DNA from: Leifsonia sp. Leaf336
Lineage (GTDB): Bacteria; Actinomycetota; Actinomycetes; Actinomycetales; Microbacteriaceae
Assembly (NCBI RefSeq): GCF_001423695.1
Contig: NZ_LMOZ01000002.1
Location: 868,504-932,503 of the forward strand
DNA: 64,000 bases
Direction: 5' to 3'
Shown one piece after another: positions 1 to 8,519 of the stretch. Position 1 is the first letter of the stretch. Each line of letters starts with the position of its first letter. Position numbers and translations under genes: made by a program. The notes under the pieces are model-generated. The model saw only the letters and a program-made list of their open reading frames with translations, made no database searches and was not told the DNA's origin.

Positions 1-143
1 CGCCCCGCGTCCATCCCCGAGATGCCACCGGCGAACCCGAACGTCACCTGCTGATCCGCATACCCGGAAGTGTCGATACCCACCAACTCATGCACCGCGG
101 CATCGGCGCCGACCGTGCTCGAAACGATTCTTCCTACTGACAT
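1..143 (-). CDS. N-terminal fragment of an unrecognised protein (cut by the window edge)
   Basis: A minus-strand gene starts with ATG at 143 and stays open for 47 codons to the left edge. The start is preceded by GAGGGGAC at a normal Shine-Dalgarno distance. The visible protein begins MSVGRIVSSTVGADAAVHEL and continues with a glycine-rich stretch near residues 36-46. I do not recognise the family and too little remains for a function. The 186 bases between this start and the next gene end at 330 hold no other supported gene. Confidence 0.5.
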   Translation of the reverse strand, partial: MSVGRIVSSTVGADAAVHELVGIDTSGYADQQVTFGFAGGISGMDAG

Positions 144-329
144 CCGTCCCCTCGCTGCATCCGGCACGGCAAAAACGCGCGTGCCCATTGATCCTAAAAC
201 ATATCAGTCGCAGGAACGCACACTCGCGAAGCTGCGGGTAAGACATACCGACCTGAAAGGAGGAATTCACCCGGCTAGAGCGTCGGGCTTTCCGCCGCGG
301 CGCGACGGCAACGGCGGCGGCACCGGATG

Positions 330-1253
330 CTAGGCGGTCGCTCCCGTAGGGAGCGCGGAGACGCGCGCCACGTCGGCGTCCTCGCCCAGCCACGCACCGA
401 GCACCCGCGCCCGCAGCGCGTTCGACCGCTCCGCGAACGCGCGCTGGCGTCGCACGTACTCGGCCTTGCCCTCCGCCGTCTCGATCCGCACCGGCTCCGC
501 ACCCCACGGCCGCATGTCGTACGGGGAGGCCTGCATGTCGAGCAATCTGATGTCGCGGGCGAGCTCGAAGGCGTCGAGCAGCAGCTCGCCGGGAACGAGC
601 GGCCCCAGCTTCATCGCCCACTTGTAGACGTCCATGCCCGCGTGGAGGCAGCCCGGCTGCTCCAGTTCCGGCTGCGTCTCACGGGTCGGCGCGAACCGGT
701 TGCGCGGCACGGCGTCCGGTGTGAAGAACCGGAACGCGTCGATGTGCGTGCAGCGCAGCTCGCCGGCCTCCACCACGGCGTCGGTCGCGGCCTGCCCGAG
801 ACGGAGCGGCACATCGTGCCGGTGCTCGCCCTGGCGGTAGACCATCGCCCACTCGTGGAGGCCGAAGCACCCGAACCGGCCCGGCCGCGCCGCGGTCGAG
901 CGCAGAATCCGTTCGATCGTCGCCAACAGCGGTGCCTTCTCGGCCTCCATCGCAGCGCGGTCGACGATGAGGGAGCCGGGCGTCGATCCGCCGGTGTACC
1001 ACCGCCAGGACGCGCGCGGGTCGTCCGCCGCCTCCAGCAGTTCGACGCCGGGCCCGGGATGCCAGCGCCGCAGCACGGCGGGCGAGTACGAGTAGTAGGT
1101 GAACAGGAAGTCCTCGACGGGGTGCTTCTCGCCGCGCGACGCGCGGGCGCGGTGGCCGGCCGTGAGCGCGTCGGCGCGCTCCGCGTGCGCCGCGGCGCGG
1201 GCGCGCCACTGCTCGGCGGGCAGCGCCTGAGCGTGCGGAGGGCGGATGGTCAC
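330..1253 (-). CDS. 3-methyladenine DNA glycosylase-like actinobacterial protein
   Basis: A 307-residue soluble protein rich in Trp, His and Arg, containing HPVEDFLFTYYS near residues 45-56, a FGCFGLHEWAMVY stretch near the middle and DVYKWAMKLGPLVP towards the C-terminus. These match a conserved actinobacterial family that genome annotations commonly label 3-methyladenine DNA glycosylase; I know of no biochemical proof for that label and see no helix-hairpin-helix motif, so the function is tentative. The reading frame is open further upstream, but the HD-domain gene ends at 1274, so a start at the tandem GTG codons (1256 or 1253) is most likely. GTG 1253 is preceded six bases upstream by TATCCT, consistent with a leaderless transcript. 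It follows the HD gene on the same strand with a gap of about 20 bases. Confidence 0.6.
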   Translation of the reverse strand: MTIRPPHAQALPAEQWRARAAAHAERADALTAGHRARASRGEKHPVEDFLFTYYSYSPAVLRRWHPGPGVELLEAADDPRASWRWYTGGSTPGSLIVDRAAMEAEKAPLLATIERILRSTAARPGRFGCFGLHEWAMVYRQGEHRHDVPLRLGQAATDAVVEAGELRCTHIDAFRFFTPDAVPRNRFAPTRETQPELEQPGCLHAGMDVYKWAMKLGPLVPGELLLDAFELARDIRLLDMQASPYDMRPWGAEPVRIETAEGKAEYVRRQRAFAERSNALRARVLGAWLGEDADVARVSALPTGATA

Positions 1254-1273
1254 CACACGAGGATACGTGCCCG

Positions 1274-1879
1274 TCAGCCGAGCGACTCCAGCGGGTTGCG
1301 GCGCATCTTCTCGGCGACGCCGCGCTCCACGATGCGCTGCGCGGCCGTGCCGGGCTTGCGTTCGGCCTGGTCGGTGACGCACGCGGTGAACTCGGCGGCG
1401 AGGCCGAGCCGCGGGAAGGCGGTGACGACCTCACGCAGGAACTCCTGCGGCAGCGCGTCGGGGCGCACGCCGGAGATGTCGAGCGCCGTCGCGACCTCCA
1501 GCAGGTGACCCTCCGGGTCGAACGCGGGATCGACCTCCGGCCAGTTGTGGCGCACGATCACCTCGTGCGCGCGCGTGCGCCGCTCGGGCCTCCACCCCGC
1601 GCCGGCCGTCAGCGCCTTGGCGACGTGGCCTCCCGCATCCTCATAGGCCAGGGTGTGGTTGTCGAACGCGGGCACGATGCCGATGTCGTGCAGCACGGCG
1701 GACACATAGAGCAGCTCGCGGTCGATGCCGTGGAGGCCTTCGACGGTCGCGAAGCCCTCCGCCCACAGCCACGACCGCAGCACGTGGTTGAGAAGCGACG
1801 GCGTGTGGTACTCAGTGGCCAGCTCCAGGGCGGCGCGGGAGGCGGCGGTGTCGGGAGCGGTGATGTCGGCGAGGCACAT
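1274..1879 (-). CDS. HD-domain protein (cyanamide hydratase / metal-dependent phosphohydrolase-like)
   Basis: A 201-residue cytoplasmic protein with an HD metal-binding motif: LLYVSAVLHDIG places the His-Asp pair at residues 64-65, with an upstream His near residue 32 and further histidines in AHEVIVRHNWPEVD. HD proteins hydrolyse phosphoesters, or in the cyanamide-hydratase branch hydrate small nitriles. The pattern TPSLLNHVLRSWLWA before the HD pair resembles the cyanamide hydratase-like branch, but the substrate cannot be read from the sequence. The ATG at 1879 (MCLADITAPD) is chosen because CAGGAT lies six bases upstream, a spacing seen at many apparently leaderless genes in this window. 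The glycosylase-like gene follows downstream. Confidence 0.72.
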   Translation of the reverse strand: MCLADITAPDTAASRAALELATEYHTPSLLNHVLRSWLWAEGFATVEGLHGIDRELLYVSAVLHDIGIVPAFDNHTLAYEDAGGHVAKALTAGAGWRPERRTRAHEVIVRHNWPEVDPAFDPEGHLLEVATALDISGVRPDALPQEFLREVVTAFPRLGLAAEFTACVTDQAERKPGTAAQRIVERGVAEKMRRNPLESLG

Positions 1880-1958
1880 GCGACCATCCTGACGCCTCGC
1901 GCCGCGCAGATCCGGCCTCCCGCCGCCGAATTCCGGCCGACTTCCCGAGCTGCGACCC

Positions 1959-2018
1959 CGAGATTTGCGCCACATGTCGCGACTGACGCGCTCCATCGCC
2001 GCATTTGCGCCCATCTCG
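1959..2018. repeat. Intergenic imperfect palindrome (copy A)
   Basis: The left arm at 1959-1982 (CGAGATTTGCGCC...TCGCGA) and right arm at 1996-2018 (TCGCCGCATTTGCGCC...CTCG) are imperfect inverted repeats around a 13-base spacer. The element sits about 12 bases beyond the stop codon of the alcohol dehydrogenase gene, so it may act as a 3' stem-loop. It resembles the palindrome at 6319-6377 in both sequence and position after a stop codon. Confidence 0.6.
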
Positions 2019-2030
2019 CGGGCGCTGCAG

Positions 2031-3065
2031 CTACGCCATCGTCGGGTCGAGCACGGTGATGCCGGTGGAGGGCGCCGCGTCGGTCATCGGGAGGAGGCGC
2101 GCCGCCTCGGCCAGGCCGACAGTGCGGCCGACGAGCTGGTCCGGGCGGAGGTCTCCGGAGGCGACGAGCGCGAGCATCCCCGGGTAGTCGGCGGCGGCCA
2201 TCCCGTGGCTGCCGAGCACGTCGAGCTCCCACGCGATCACACGGTCGAGCGGCAGCACGGGCAGGTCGCCCGAGAGGAGGCCGATCTGCACGTGGCGGCC
2301 GCGCCGGCGCAGGGATCGCACCCCCGCCACGGCGGTCGACGCCGATCCGACAGCGTCGACGGCGACATGCGCGCCGCCCGAGGTCAGCTCCGCGACGGCG
2401 TCGGCGGCATGCGGGCCGGCCAGGAGGGTGTGCTCGGCGCCGATCCGGGCCGCAGCCTCCAACGCAGCGGGGGAGCGGTCGACCGCGATCGGCCGGGCGC
2501 CGAGAGCGCGCGCGATCGCGATGGCGCTGAGGCCGACGCCGCCGGCGCCGTACACCGCGACCCACTCGCCGGCCTGGAGGCCGGCACGAGCCGTCAGCGC
2601 CCGGTACGCGGTGGCGAACCGGCAGCCGAGCGCGGCTGCCGCGGCGTCGGGGAGCCCCTCGGGAAGCGCCACGAGGTTGAGGTCGGCCGCTCGCACGGCC
2701 ACGAGCTCGGCGTGCGAACCCCAGTGGGTGAAGCCCGGCTGCGTCTGGTCCGGGCACACCTGGGCCTGCCCGCTGCGGCACCACTCGCAGTGGCCGCACC
2801 CGTTCACGAACGGTGCGGTCACGCGGTCGCCCGGGCGCCAGCGCTCGACGCCGGCGCCGACGGCCTCCACGACTCCGGCGAACTCGTGGCCGGGAACATG
2901 CGGGAGGTGCACGGTGTCGTCGTGGCCGGCCCAGGCGTGCCAGTCGCTGCGGCACAGGCCGGAGGCGCCGACACGGATGAGGGCGCCGCCGTCCGGCACG
3001 CCCGGAGTCGGCACGTCCGCGACGGCGACCGGTCCCGAGAAGGTCTCGTAGTACAGCGCTTTCAT
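2031..3065 (-). CDS. Zinc-dependent alcohol dehydrogenase (medium-chain family)
   Basis: A 344-residue NAD(P)-dependent alcohol dehydrogenase of the medium-chain, zinc-containing family. Catalytic zinc ligands are visible as C38 and H60-E61 in [10 protein letters not shown]; the structural zinc lobe is C90, C93, C96 and C104 ([12 protein letters not shown]...VC). The Rossmann motif is [15 protein letters not shown] near residues 165-179. The substrate is not evident. The ATG at 3065 has a strong GGAGGAAGG ribosome site. Its first bases overlap the stop codon of the upstream Nudix gene (ATGA), so the two are translationally coupled. Palindrome copy A lies just past its stop. Confidence 0.88.
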   Translation of the reverse strand: MKALYYETFSGPVAVADVPTPGVPDGGALIRVGASGLCRSDWHAWAGHDDTVHLPHVPGHEFAGVVEAVGAGVERWRPGDRVTAPFVNGCGHCEWCRSGQAQVCPDQTQPGFTHWGSHAELVAVRAADLNLVALPEGLPDAAAAALGCRFATAYRALTARAGLQAGEWVAVYGAGGVGLSAIAIARALGARPIAVDRSPAALEAAARIGAEHTLLAGPHAADAVAELTSGGAHVAVDAVGSASTAVAGVRSLRRRGRHVQIGLLSGDLPVLPLDRVIAWELDVLGSHGMAAADYPGMLALVASGDLRPDQLVGRTVGLAEAARLLPMTDAAPSTGITVLDPTMA

Positions 3066-3511
3066 CGTGTCCCTTCCTCCGAACGCTCGGTGCTGCCCGC
3101 CGCCGCAGCGAGCTCCTCCAAGGGCATCCCCGAGAGCACCGCCACCACGGGCCGGTCCGCCGGCGCCCATTCGAGCCCACCGAGCGCACGGGGTTGCCGC
3201 CACTCCAGCGCGTCGTGATCGGTGGAGGCCGTCGGCGCCGACCCGGCGAGCGTCGCCGCGTAGCAGGCGAGGTCGACGCGCCCGGTCACCGTCCGGTCGA
3301 GCAGCGAGCCGACGCCCACGTCGACGCCCAGCTCCTCCCGCAGCTCGCGGGCGAGCGCCTCCTGCGGCGTCTCGCCGGCCTCCACTTTGCCGCCGGGGAA
3401 CTCCCAGAGCCCCGCGGCGTCCTTGTGCGCCGCCCGGCGGCAGGCCAGCACCGCACCGTCGCGCACCAGGACGGCGGCGACGACCACGACGGGGAGCGCG
3501 GAGGACGGCAC
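3062..3511 (-). CDS. Nudix hydrolase (MutT-like)
   Basis: A 149-residue Nudix hydrolase. The Nudix box GX5EX7REUXEEXGU is complete: G41, E47, R55-E56, E59-E60, G62. FPGGK just before it and the short length fit the MutT/8-oxo-dGTP diphosphatase group, which cleaves oxidised nucleoside triphosphates, but other nucleotide substrates are possible. I chose the GTG at 3511 because translation further upstream would run into the divergent isochorismatase gene and because CAGGAT lies six bases before it. Its stop overlaps the start of the alcohol dehydrogenase gene (ATGA). The divergent gene begins only 39 bases away, so the two promoters must face each other closely. Confidence 0.85.
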   Translation of the reverse strand: MPSSALPVVVVAAVLVRDGAVLACRRAAHKDAAGLWEFPGGKVEAGETPQEALARELREELGVDVGVGSLLDRTVTGRVDLACYAATLAGSAPTASTDHDALEWRQPRALGGLEWAPADRPVVAVLSGMPLEELAAAAGSTERSEEGTR

Positions 3512-3550
3512 GGTTCCATCCTGCCCTGCCGCGGGTGCGAGGATGGTCCC

Positions 3551-4093
3551 GTGACCGACACGAACCCGACCGTCCTGCTCGTGATCGACCTCCAGAAGGG
3601 GGTGCTCCCCGGCTGCGCCGACGCCGACGGCGTCGTGGAACGGACCGCAGCCCTCGTCGACCGTGCGCGCGCCGCAGGCGCCCCGGTCGTCTGGGTGCAG
3701 CACGAAGAGGAGGACCTCCCGTGGGAGAGCGCGCCGTGGCAGCTCGCCGACGGACTCCTCCCGGCGAAGGGCGAGCCGTTGGTCCGCAAGGAGTACCGGG
3801 ACGCGTTCGCCGGCACCGACCTCGACGAGGTGCTGGAGTCGTTCGACGCCACCCGCCTCGTCGTCGCCGGAGCCCAGAGCGACTTCTGCATCCGCACCAC
3901 GACGCAGAGCGCGGCGGTCCGCGGCTACGACGTCGTGCTGGTCGGCGACGCGCACACGACGACCGACGCCGAGTGGGAGGGCGTCACGATCACCGCGGAG
4001 CAGATCGTCGCGCACACCAACCGCTACTTCTCGGGCCTGCGCTATCCGGGCCAGGAGTTCGCGGTCGCGACCGCGGCGGACGTACGGCTCTAG
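3551..4093 (+). CDS. Isochorismatase-family cysteine hydrolase
   Basis: A 180-residue cysteine hydrolase of the isochorismatase / nicotinamidase fold. The catalytic triad is visible: D13 in [10 protein letters not shown]80 in VRKEYRDAF and C113 in [12 protein letters not shown]. Members hydrolyse isochorismate, nicotinamide or other small amides; the strongest relatives of this short form are unspecified cysteine hydrolases. The GTG at 3551 follows GAGGAT plus six bases and there is no Shine-Dalgarno sequence, again suggesting leaderless translation. It is divergent from the Nudix-ADH operon and ends 13 bases from the convergent propeller gene. Confidence 0.85.
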   Translation: MTDTNPTVLLVIDLQKGVLPGCADADGVVERTAALVDRARAAGAPVVWVQHEEEDLPWESAPWQLADGLLPAKGEPLVRKEYRDAFAGTDLDEVLESFDATRLVVAGAQSDFCIRTTTQSAAVRGYDVVLVGDAHTTTDAEWEGVTITAEQIVAHTNRYFSGLRYPGQEFAVATAADVRL

Positions 4094-4106
4094 CCGACCA
4101 GGCGGG

Positions 4107-5228
4107 CTACGACACGGTCCACCGCAGCTCGATGATCTGGTGCGCGTCGCTGAGGTAGAACACGTTCTGCGAGCCTTCGTCGACCTCCACGAACGCGACC
4201 GGGTCGCCGACGATCGGAGGTGCGCCGACGAGCGCGCCGATGTTGTTGGTGTGCCACGCTCCTTCGCGCCACCACAGCTCGTGCACCATCTCGTCGTGCC
4301 CGGTGAAGATCACGTGCTGGGTCGCGACCGGCTGGAAGAGCCCCGCCTCGAACGCGTAGCCGGCCGGGCTGGAGGTCGTGTACGCGATGGGGGCTCCGGC
4401 GGCCACGGTGAGGTCGTTGTGGTGCCACCCGTCGGTCGCCCACCACAGCTCGTGGAGGTGGCCGTCGCCGCCGACGTAGTCGACGTGCTGGGTGCCCTGA
4501 CCGCGGAAGACGTAACCGGTCACCGTCTCGGCGTCGCTGGAGATCGGCGCGCCGGTGACCGCCGTCAGATCGCCCCAGTGCCAGCCCGAGCCGTCCTGCC
4601 ACAGCTCGATGATGCGCCCCGGGTCGGCGCGGTACAGCACGTGCGCCGTCTTCTGATCCTCGAACGAGTAGCCGGTGGGGGCGGAGGTCGGGGAGCAGGG
4701 CGGCGCGGCGATCGCGCTGGTCAGGTCGGCGTCGTGCCAGCCGTTGCCCGCGTTGCGCAGCTCGTGCACGGCGCCGCCGCCCTGTGCGTGGTACACGACG
4801 CGCTGCGCACCGTCGAAGTAGGTCTCGTAGCCGAACGGCTGCGAGAGCGCGAGCGGTGCATTTCCCGCGGAGGTCAGGTCGTTGTGGTTCCAGCCGTCGT
4901 CTTCCGTGTACCAGAGCTCGTGCACACGGCCGTCGAGCCGCAGCCCCTGGTAGACGACGTGCTGCGATCCCTGGTGCGCCCAGATGTAGCCGTTCGCGTT
5001 CGTCCCCGCGGGCGAGCCCTCGGCCTCCGACACGAGATTCTTCACGTTCCAGTCGTCGCTCGCACTGCAGTACAGCTCGTACAGCTGGGTGTCGCCTCCG
5101 TTGGTGGGGGTGTAGCCCTGGAACACCACGTGTCGCGTGAACTGAGCGAACAGCCACGCTGTCGGCTGGTAGACGGCGAGCGGCGCTCCGGAGGTCGCCG
5201 TCGTGAGGTTCTTGATTCTCCATCCCAT
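4107..5228 (-). CDS. Seven-repeat beta-propeller, lectin-like protein
   Basis: A 373-residue protein made almost wholly of seven repeats of about 50 residues. Each carries a version of 'NDLT...GAP...GY.F...TQHV.Y......HELW...GWH'. Repeats begin near residues 5, 62, 115, 166, 218, 270 and 327. The final repeat ends in ELRWTVS without its GWH, while the N-terminus MGWR supplies that piece, as in ring closure of a propeller. The pattern resembles fucose-binding propeller lectins (PLL/AAL type), so carbohydrate binding is a reasonable guess. No signal peptide, membrane segment or cell-wall anchor is visible, so it appears cytoplasmic or non-classically released. The ATG at 5228 is preceded by GGAGCG at a usable distance. 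It is divergent from the GlxA-type regulator. Confidence 0.7.
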   Translation of the reverse strand: MGWRIKNLTTATSGAPLAVYQPTAWLFAQFTRHVVFQGYTPTNGGDTQLYELYCSASDDWNVKNLVSEAEGSPAGTNANGYIWAHQGSQHVVYQGLRLDGRVHELWYTEDDGWNHNDLTSAGNAPLALSQPFGYETYFDGAQRVVYHAQGGGAVHELRNAGNGWHDADLTSAIAAPPCSPTSAPTGYSFEDQKTAHVLYRADPGRIIELWQDGSGWHWGDLTAVTGAPISSDAETVTGYVFRGQGTQHVDYVGGDGHLHELWWATDGWHHNDLTVAAGAPIAYTTSSPAGYAFEAGLFQPVATQHVIFTGHDEMVHELWWREGAWHTNNIGALVGAPPIVGDPVAFVEVDEGSQNVFYLSDAHQIIELRWTVS

Positions 5229-5357
5229 GGGTGCGCTCCGATCGTTCGGGAGTCGGCGTCGGGAGTCGGCGTTGACAGGACCCAGGGTAGGCGCGTCACG
5301 CATCGCGCGGACTGCCCGGATTGAGGAGCCGACGCGCGTCGGCGCTAGCCTGAATCC

Positions 5358-6314
5358 GTGTCCGAACGTCTGCACCGCGTGGCCGTCCTCGTGCTCGAGG
5401 GTGCGAAGCCGCTCGACGTCGGCATCCCGGCGCAGGTGTTCACCACTCGCGCGAGCATGCCGTACGAGGTGCGCGTGTGCGGTGCCGCGCCCGGGCTCGT
5501 CACGGGTGGCGATGGACTGTCGTACCACGTGGCGCACGGTCTCGAGGCTCTGGAGTGGGCCGACATCGTGTTCCTGCCGGGCTACCGGCATCCCGACCGC
5601 GACGATCCGCCCGCGGCGGTGGTGGAGGCGCTGCTCGCCGCCCACGCGCGCGGCGCCCGGCTCGCCGCGATCTCGACCGGCGCCTTCGCCCTGGCGCCCA
5701 CCGGCCTCCTCGACGGCAAACGAGCCACCACCCACTGGCATTACACGCGCGCTCTCGCCCAGCGATACCCGCTGATCCGGGTCGACGAGAACGTGCTCTT
5801 CGTCGACGAAGGGGAGGTGCTGACCTCCGCCGGCGCGGCCAGCGGCATCGACCTGTGTCTGCACATCCTGCGCGGCGACCTCGGCATCGCCGCCGCGAAC
5901 CACGCCGCCCGGCGCCTCGTCGCCGCACCATATCGCAGCGGAGGCCAGGCGCAGTACGTGCCGCGCAGCGTCCCGGAGCCGCTCGGCGAACGCTTCGCGG
6001 CGGTGCGCGAGTGGGCGCTGCACCGGCTGAACGAGCCGCTCTCGCTCGACCTCCTCGCGCAGCGCGCGACGGTCTCGCCGCGCACGTTCTCGCGCCGGTT
6101 CGTGGAGGACACCGGGTACACACCGATGCAGTGGGTGATGCGCGCCCGCATCGACGTCGCCCGCGAGCTGCTGGAGCGCTCCGAGCGCAGCGTCGAGCAG
6201 ATCGCCGCCGATGTCGGTCTCGGCACCGGCGCCAACCTCCGGCTGCACTTCCAGCGCATCCTCGGCACGACCCCGAGCGAGTACCGCCGCACCTTCGCCG
6301 GCACCGAGGACTGA
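5358..6314 (+). CDS. GlxA-family transcriptional regulator (DJ-1/PfpI + AraC HTH)
   Basis: A 318-residue regulator with an N-terminal DJ-1/PfpI amidotransferase-like domain (about residues 5-180) and a C-terminal AraC-type double helix-turn-helix (about 215-315; LDLLAQRATVSPRTFSRRF, then SVEQIAADVGLGTGANLRLHF). The family regulates catabolic genes, often for amines or amino acids; the target here is unknown. The usual nucleophile-elbow cysteine is replaced by serine (AISTGAFALA instead of the common CTGAF), so the N-terminal domain is probably a sensor rather than an enzyme. The GTG at 5358 follows TAGCCT plus six bases, consistent with a leaderless start. The divergent propeller gene is the nearest candidate target. 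Confidence 0.85.
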   Translation: MSERLHRVAVLVLEGAKPLDVGIPAQVFTTRASMPYEVRVCGAAPGLVTGGDGLSYHVAHGLEALEWADIVFLPGYRHPDRDDPPAAVVEALLAAHARGARLAAISTGAFALAPTGLLDGKRATTHWHYTRALAQRYPLIRVDENVLFVDEGEVLTSAGAASGIDLCLHILRGDLGIAAANHAARRLVAAPYRSGGQAQYVPRSVPEPLGERFAAVREWALHRLNEPLSLDLLAQRATVSPRTFSRRFVEDTGYTPMQWVMRARIDVARELLERSERSVEQIAADVGLGTGANLRLHFQRILGTTPSEYRRTFAGTED

Positions 6315-6318
6315 CTCG

Positions 6319-6377
6319 CGGATTTGGGCCGAATGTGGCGATAGCGGCGCTGTATCGCCACATTCACCGCAAATCCG
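6319..6377. repeat. Near-perfect intergenic palindrome (copy B)
   Basis: Arms at 6319-6343 and 6353-6377 are 25 bases long with about four mismatches around a 9-base loop (GCGGCGCTG). The element starts five bases after the stop codon of the GlxA-type gene. A stem this long is likely to fold in RNA and may end or protect the transcript. It resembles copy A at 1959-2018, including GATTTG near the outer end and ATGT(G/C)GCGA near the inner end of the left arm. Confidence 0.75.
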
Positions 6378-6486
6378 AGGGCAGCCTGGAGGGCGTGGCG
6401 AGAATCTTGCGAACCATGACGTTCGCGCCGCTGGTGGGGCGCTGCCGTCGGACCGAGGCTGGAGGGGATCGAAAGGATTCCCCCGC

Positions 6487-7482
6487 ATGACCCGCATCGC
6501 CATCAACGGATTCGGCCGCATCGGCCGCAACGTGCTCCGTGCCCTCCTGGAGCGCGACAGCGACCTCGAGGTCGTCGCCGTCAACGACCTCACCGAGCCC
6601 GCCGCGCTCGCCAAGCTGCTCGCCTTCGACTCCACCGGCGGTCGCCTCGGCCGCCCGGTCTCGGTCGACGGCGACGTGCTCGTCGTCGACGGCCGCCGCA
6701 TCCGCGTGCTCGCCGAGCGCGAGCCCGCGCAGCTGCCGTGGGGCGAGCTCGGTGTCGACATCGTCCTCGAGTCGACCGGCCGCTTCACCTCCGCAACCGC
6801 CGCCCGCGCCCACCTGGAGGCCGGCGCCACGAAGGTTCTCGTGAGCGCCCCCGCCGACGGCGCCGACGTGACCCTCGCCTTCGGCGTGAACACCGACGCC
6901 TACGACCCGGCCGTCCACACCATCGTCTCCAACGCCTCCTGCACGACGAACGCCCTCGCTCCCCTCGCGGCGGTGCTGGACGAGCTCGCCGGCATCGAGC
7001 ACGGCTTCATGACGACCGTGCACGCCTACACGCAGGAGCAGAACCTCCAGGACGGCCCGCACCGCGATCCGCGTCGCGCCCGCGCCGCCGCCGTCAATAT
7101 CGTCCCCACCACCACCGGCGCCGCGAAGGCGATCGGCCTGGTGCTGCCGAACCTCGACGGCAAGCTGTCCGGCGACTCGATCCGCGTGCCCGTCCCTGTG
7201 GGCTCGATCGTCGAGCTGAACACCGTGGTGTCGCGCGACGTGACGCGCGACGACGTCCTCGCCGCCTACCGCGCCGCCGCCGAGGGCAAGCTCGCCGGCA
7301 TCCTGGAGTACTCGGAGGACGCCCTGGTGTCGTCCGACATCACCGGCAACCCGGCGTCGTCGATCTTCGACTCCGAGCTCACCCGCGTCGACGGCCGTCA
7401 CGTCAAGGTGGTCGCCTGGTACGACAACGAGTGGGGCTTCTCGAACCGCGTGGTCGACACCCTCGGCCTGCTCGCGGGCTGA
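6487..7482 (+). CDS. gap: Type I glyceraldehyde-3-phosphate dehydrogenase
   Basis: A 331-residue GAPDH that converts glyceraldehyde-3-phosphate to 1,3-bisphosphoglycerate. The N-terminal NAD-binding motif is INGFGRIGR, D34 in VAVNDL favours NAD over NADP, and the catalytic cysteine is C152 in SNASCTTN. The C-terminal WYDNEWGFSNR is conserved. Start ATG 6487 has AAAGGA about nine bases upstream. Unlike the usual actinobacterial gap-pgk-tpi operon, this gene stands alone between a palindrome and a terminator, so it may be a second, paralogous GAPDH; this needs the rest of the genome to decide. Confidence 0.92.
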   Translation: MTRIAINGFGRIGRNVLRALLERDSDLEVVAVNDLTEPAALAKLLAFDSTGGRLGRPVSVDGDVLVVDGRRIRVLAEREPAQLPWGELGVDIVLESTGRFTSATAARAHLEAGATKVLVSAPADGADVTLAFGVNTDAYDPAVHTIVSNASCTTNALAPLAAVLDELAGIEHGFMTTVHAYTQEQNLQDGPHRDPRRARAAAVNIVPTTTGAAKAIGLVLPNLDGKLSGDSIRVPVPVGSIVELNTVVSRDVTRDDVLAAYRAAAEGKLAGILEYSEDALVSSDITGNPASSIFDSELTRVDGRHVKVVAWYDNEWGFSNRVVDTLGLLAG

Positions 7483-7495
7483 GTTCGACCGCACC

Positions 7496-7529
7496 GACGG
7501 GCCGCGCATCTCCGGGTGCGCGGCCCGTC
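7496..7529 (+). terminator. Stem-loop terminator after gap
   Basis: A perfect 13-bp stem, GACGGGCCGCGCA (7496-7508) with TGCGCGGCCCGTC (7517-7529), around an 8-base loop, 13 bases after the gap stop codon. There is no U-run, which is common for actinobacterial terminators. Confidence 0.8.
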
Positions 7530-7560
7530 CGCGTGTGCGGACCTCCGCTAGCGTGAGGGG

Positions 7561-8493
7561 ATGACGACTCCTGCTCCCGAGACGGTGGCGCGCGGAGTGC
7601 GCCGGGTGCAGGTCCCGATGCCGCCCGGCACCGGCCCGGCGTTCAGCAACGCGTACCTGATCGACGACGCCGACGGGCGCGTCCACGTGGTCGACCCGGG
7701 CTCGCCGACGGCGGAGGCCCGTGCGGCGTTGTCAGCCGCGATCGGGGAGGCCGCGGTCGGCTCGATCGTCGTCACGCACCTCCACGCCGATCACGCCGGC
7801 GGAGCCGGAGCGCTGCGGGAGCGCACCGACGCCCGCGTGCTGCTGCACGAGCGCGAGCGGGCAGCGCTCGGCCGGATCGCCATCGGCGTGCCCGCACCCG
7901 ACCTCGAGGCCTGGGGCGTGCCGGAGGACCGCCGAACCGAACTCGTCGCTGCTGCCGCCGTTCCGACGGCCCCGGCGGCGGAATTCGTCGACGAGGTGCT
8001 CGACGGCGTGCTGACCGACGCGCAGCTTCTCGACGTCCCCGGACGCCGCCTCCGGGTGATCGGCACGCCGGCCCACACCGACGGGCATCTCTGCCTGCAC
8101 GACGAGGAGGCCGGGCTGCTCTTCACCGGCGACCACGTGCTGCCCACCATCAACCCCGGCCTGGGGCTCGGCGGCCCCACCGACACCAACCCGATCGCGG
8201 ACTACCTCGCCTCCCTCGACCGCACGGCAGTGCTCGACACCGGCGCGCTCCGGGCGCTGCCCGGCCACGAGGACCCGTTCACCGGCGTGCGCGAGCGCTG
8301 CGCCACCCTCGCCGCGCACCACCTCCGCCGCACCGAGGAGGTCGCCGCGAGCACCGGCGCGACCGTGTGGGAGGTCGCCTCCGGGCTGACCTGGACGGGC
8401 GGCTGGGACGTGCTCGGCGGGTTCACCCTGCTGTCGGCGCTGCGCCAGACCGCCCAGCACCGCGAACTGGTCGCCCGGCGTCGGGGGATCTGA
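7561..8493 (+). CDS. Metallo-beta-lactamase-fold hydrolase
   Basis: A 310-residue metallo-beta-lactamase-fold protein. The HxHxDH zinc motif is T72-HLHADH with ligands H73, H75, D77 and H78; later ligands are visible in TPAHTDGH, LFTGDHVL and LPGHEDPF. The C-terminal ~70 residues (HHLRRTEEVAASTGATVWEVAS) form a helical extension like the one in the LACTB2/glyoxalase-like group. It probably hydrolyses a thioester or phosphodiester bond; the substrate is unknown. The start ATG is preceded by TAGCGT and GAGGGG. The gene is monocistronic, downstream of the gap terminator. Confidence 0.82.
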   Translation: MTTPAPETVARGVRRVQVPMPPGTGPAFSNAYLIDDADGRVHVVDPGSPTAEARAALSAAIGEAAVGSIVVTHLHADHAGGAGALRERTDARVLLHERERAALGRIAIGVPAPDLEAWGVPEDRRTELVAAAAVPTAPAAEFVDEVLDGVLTDAQLLDVPGRRLRVIGTPAHTDGHLCLHDEEAGLLFTGDHVLPTINPGLGLGGPTDTNPIADYLASLDRTAVLDTGALRALPGHEDPFTGVRERCATLAAHHLRRTEEVAASTGATVWEVASGLTWTGGWDVLGGFTLLSALRQTAQHRELVARRRGI

Positions 8494-8519
8494 GGCCGCT
8501 GATCTGACGCCGCGACGCG

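Noticed and set aside
3194-3550. Upstream extension of the isochorismatase-like gene
   Set aside because: It would run antisense through the Nudix gene; the family N-terminus begins right after GTG 3551.
5229-6893. A long open frame running upstream of the propeller gene on the minus strand
   Set aside because: It is antisense to the GlxA-type and gap genes, its translation is low-complexity, and the repeat structure begins at ATG 5228.
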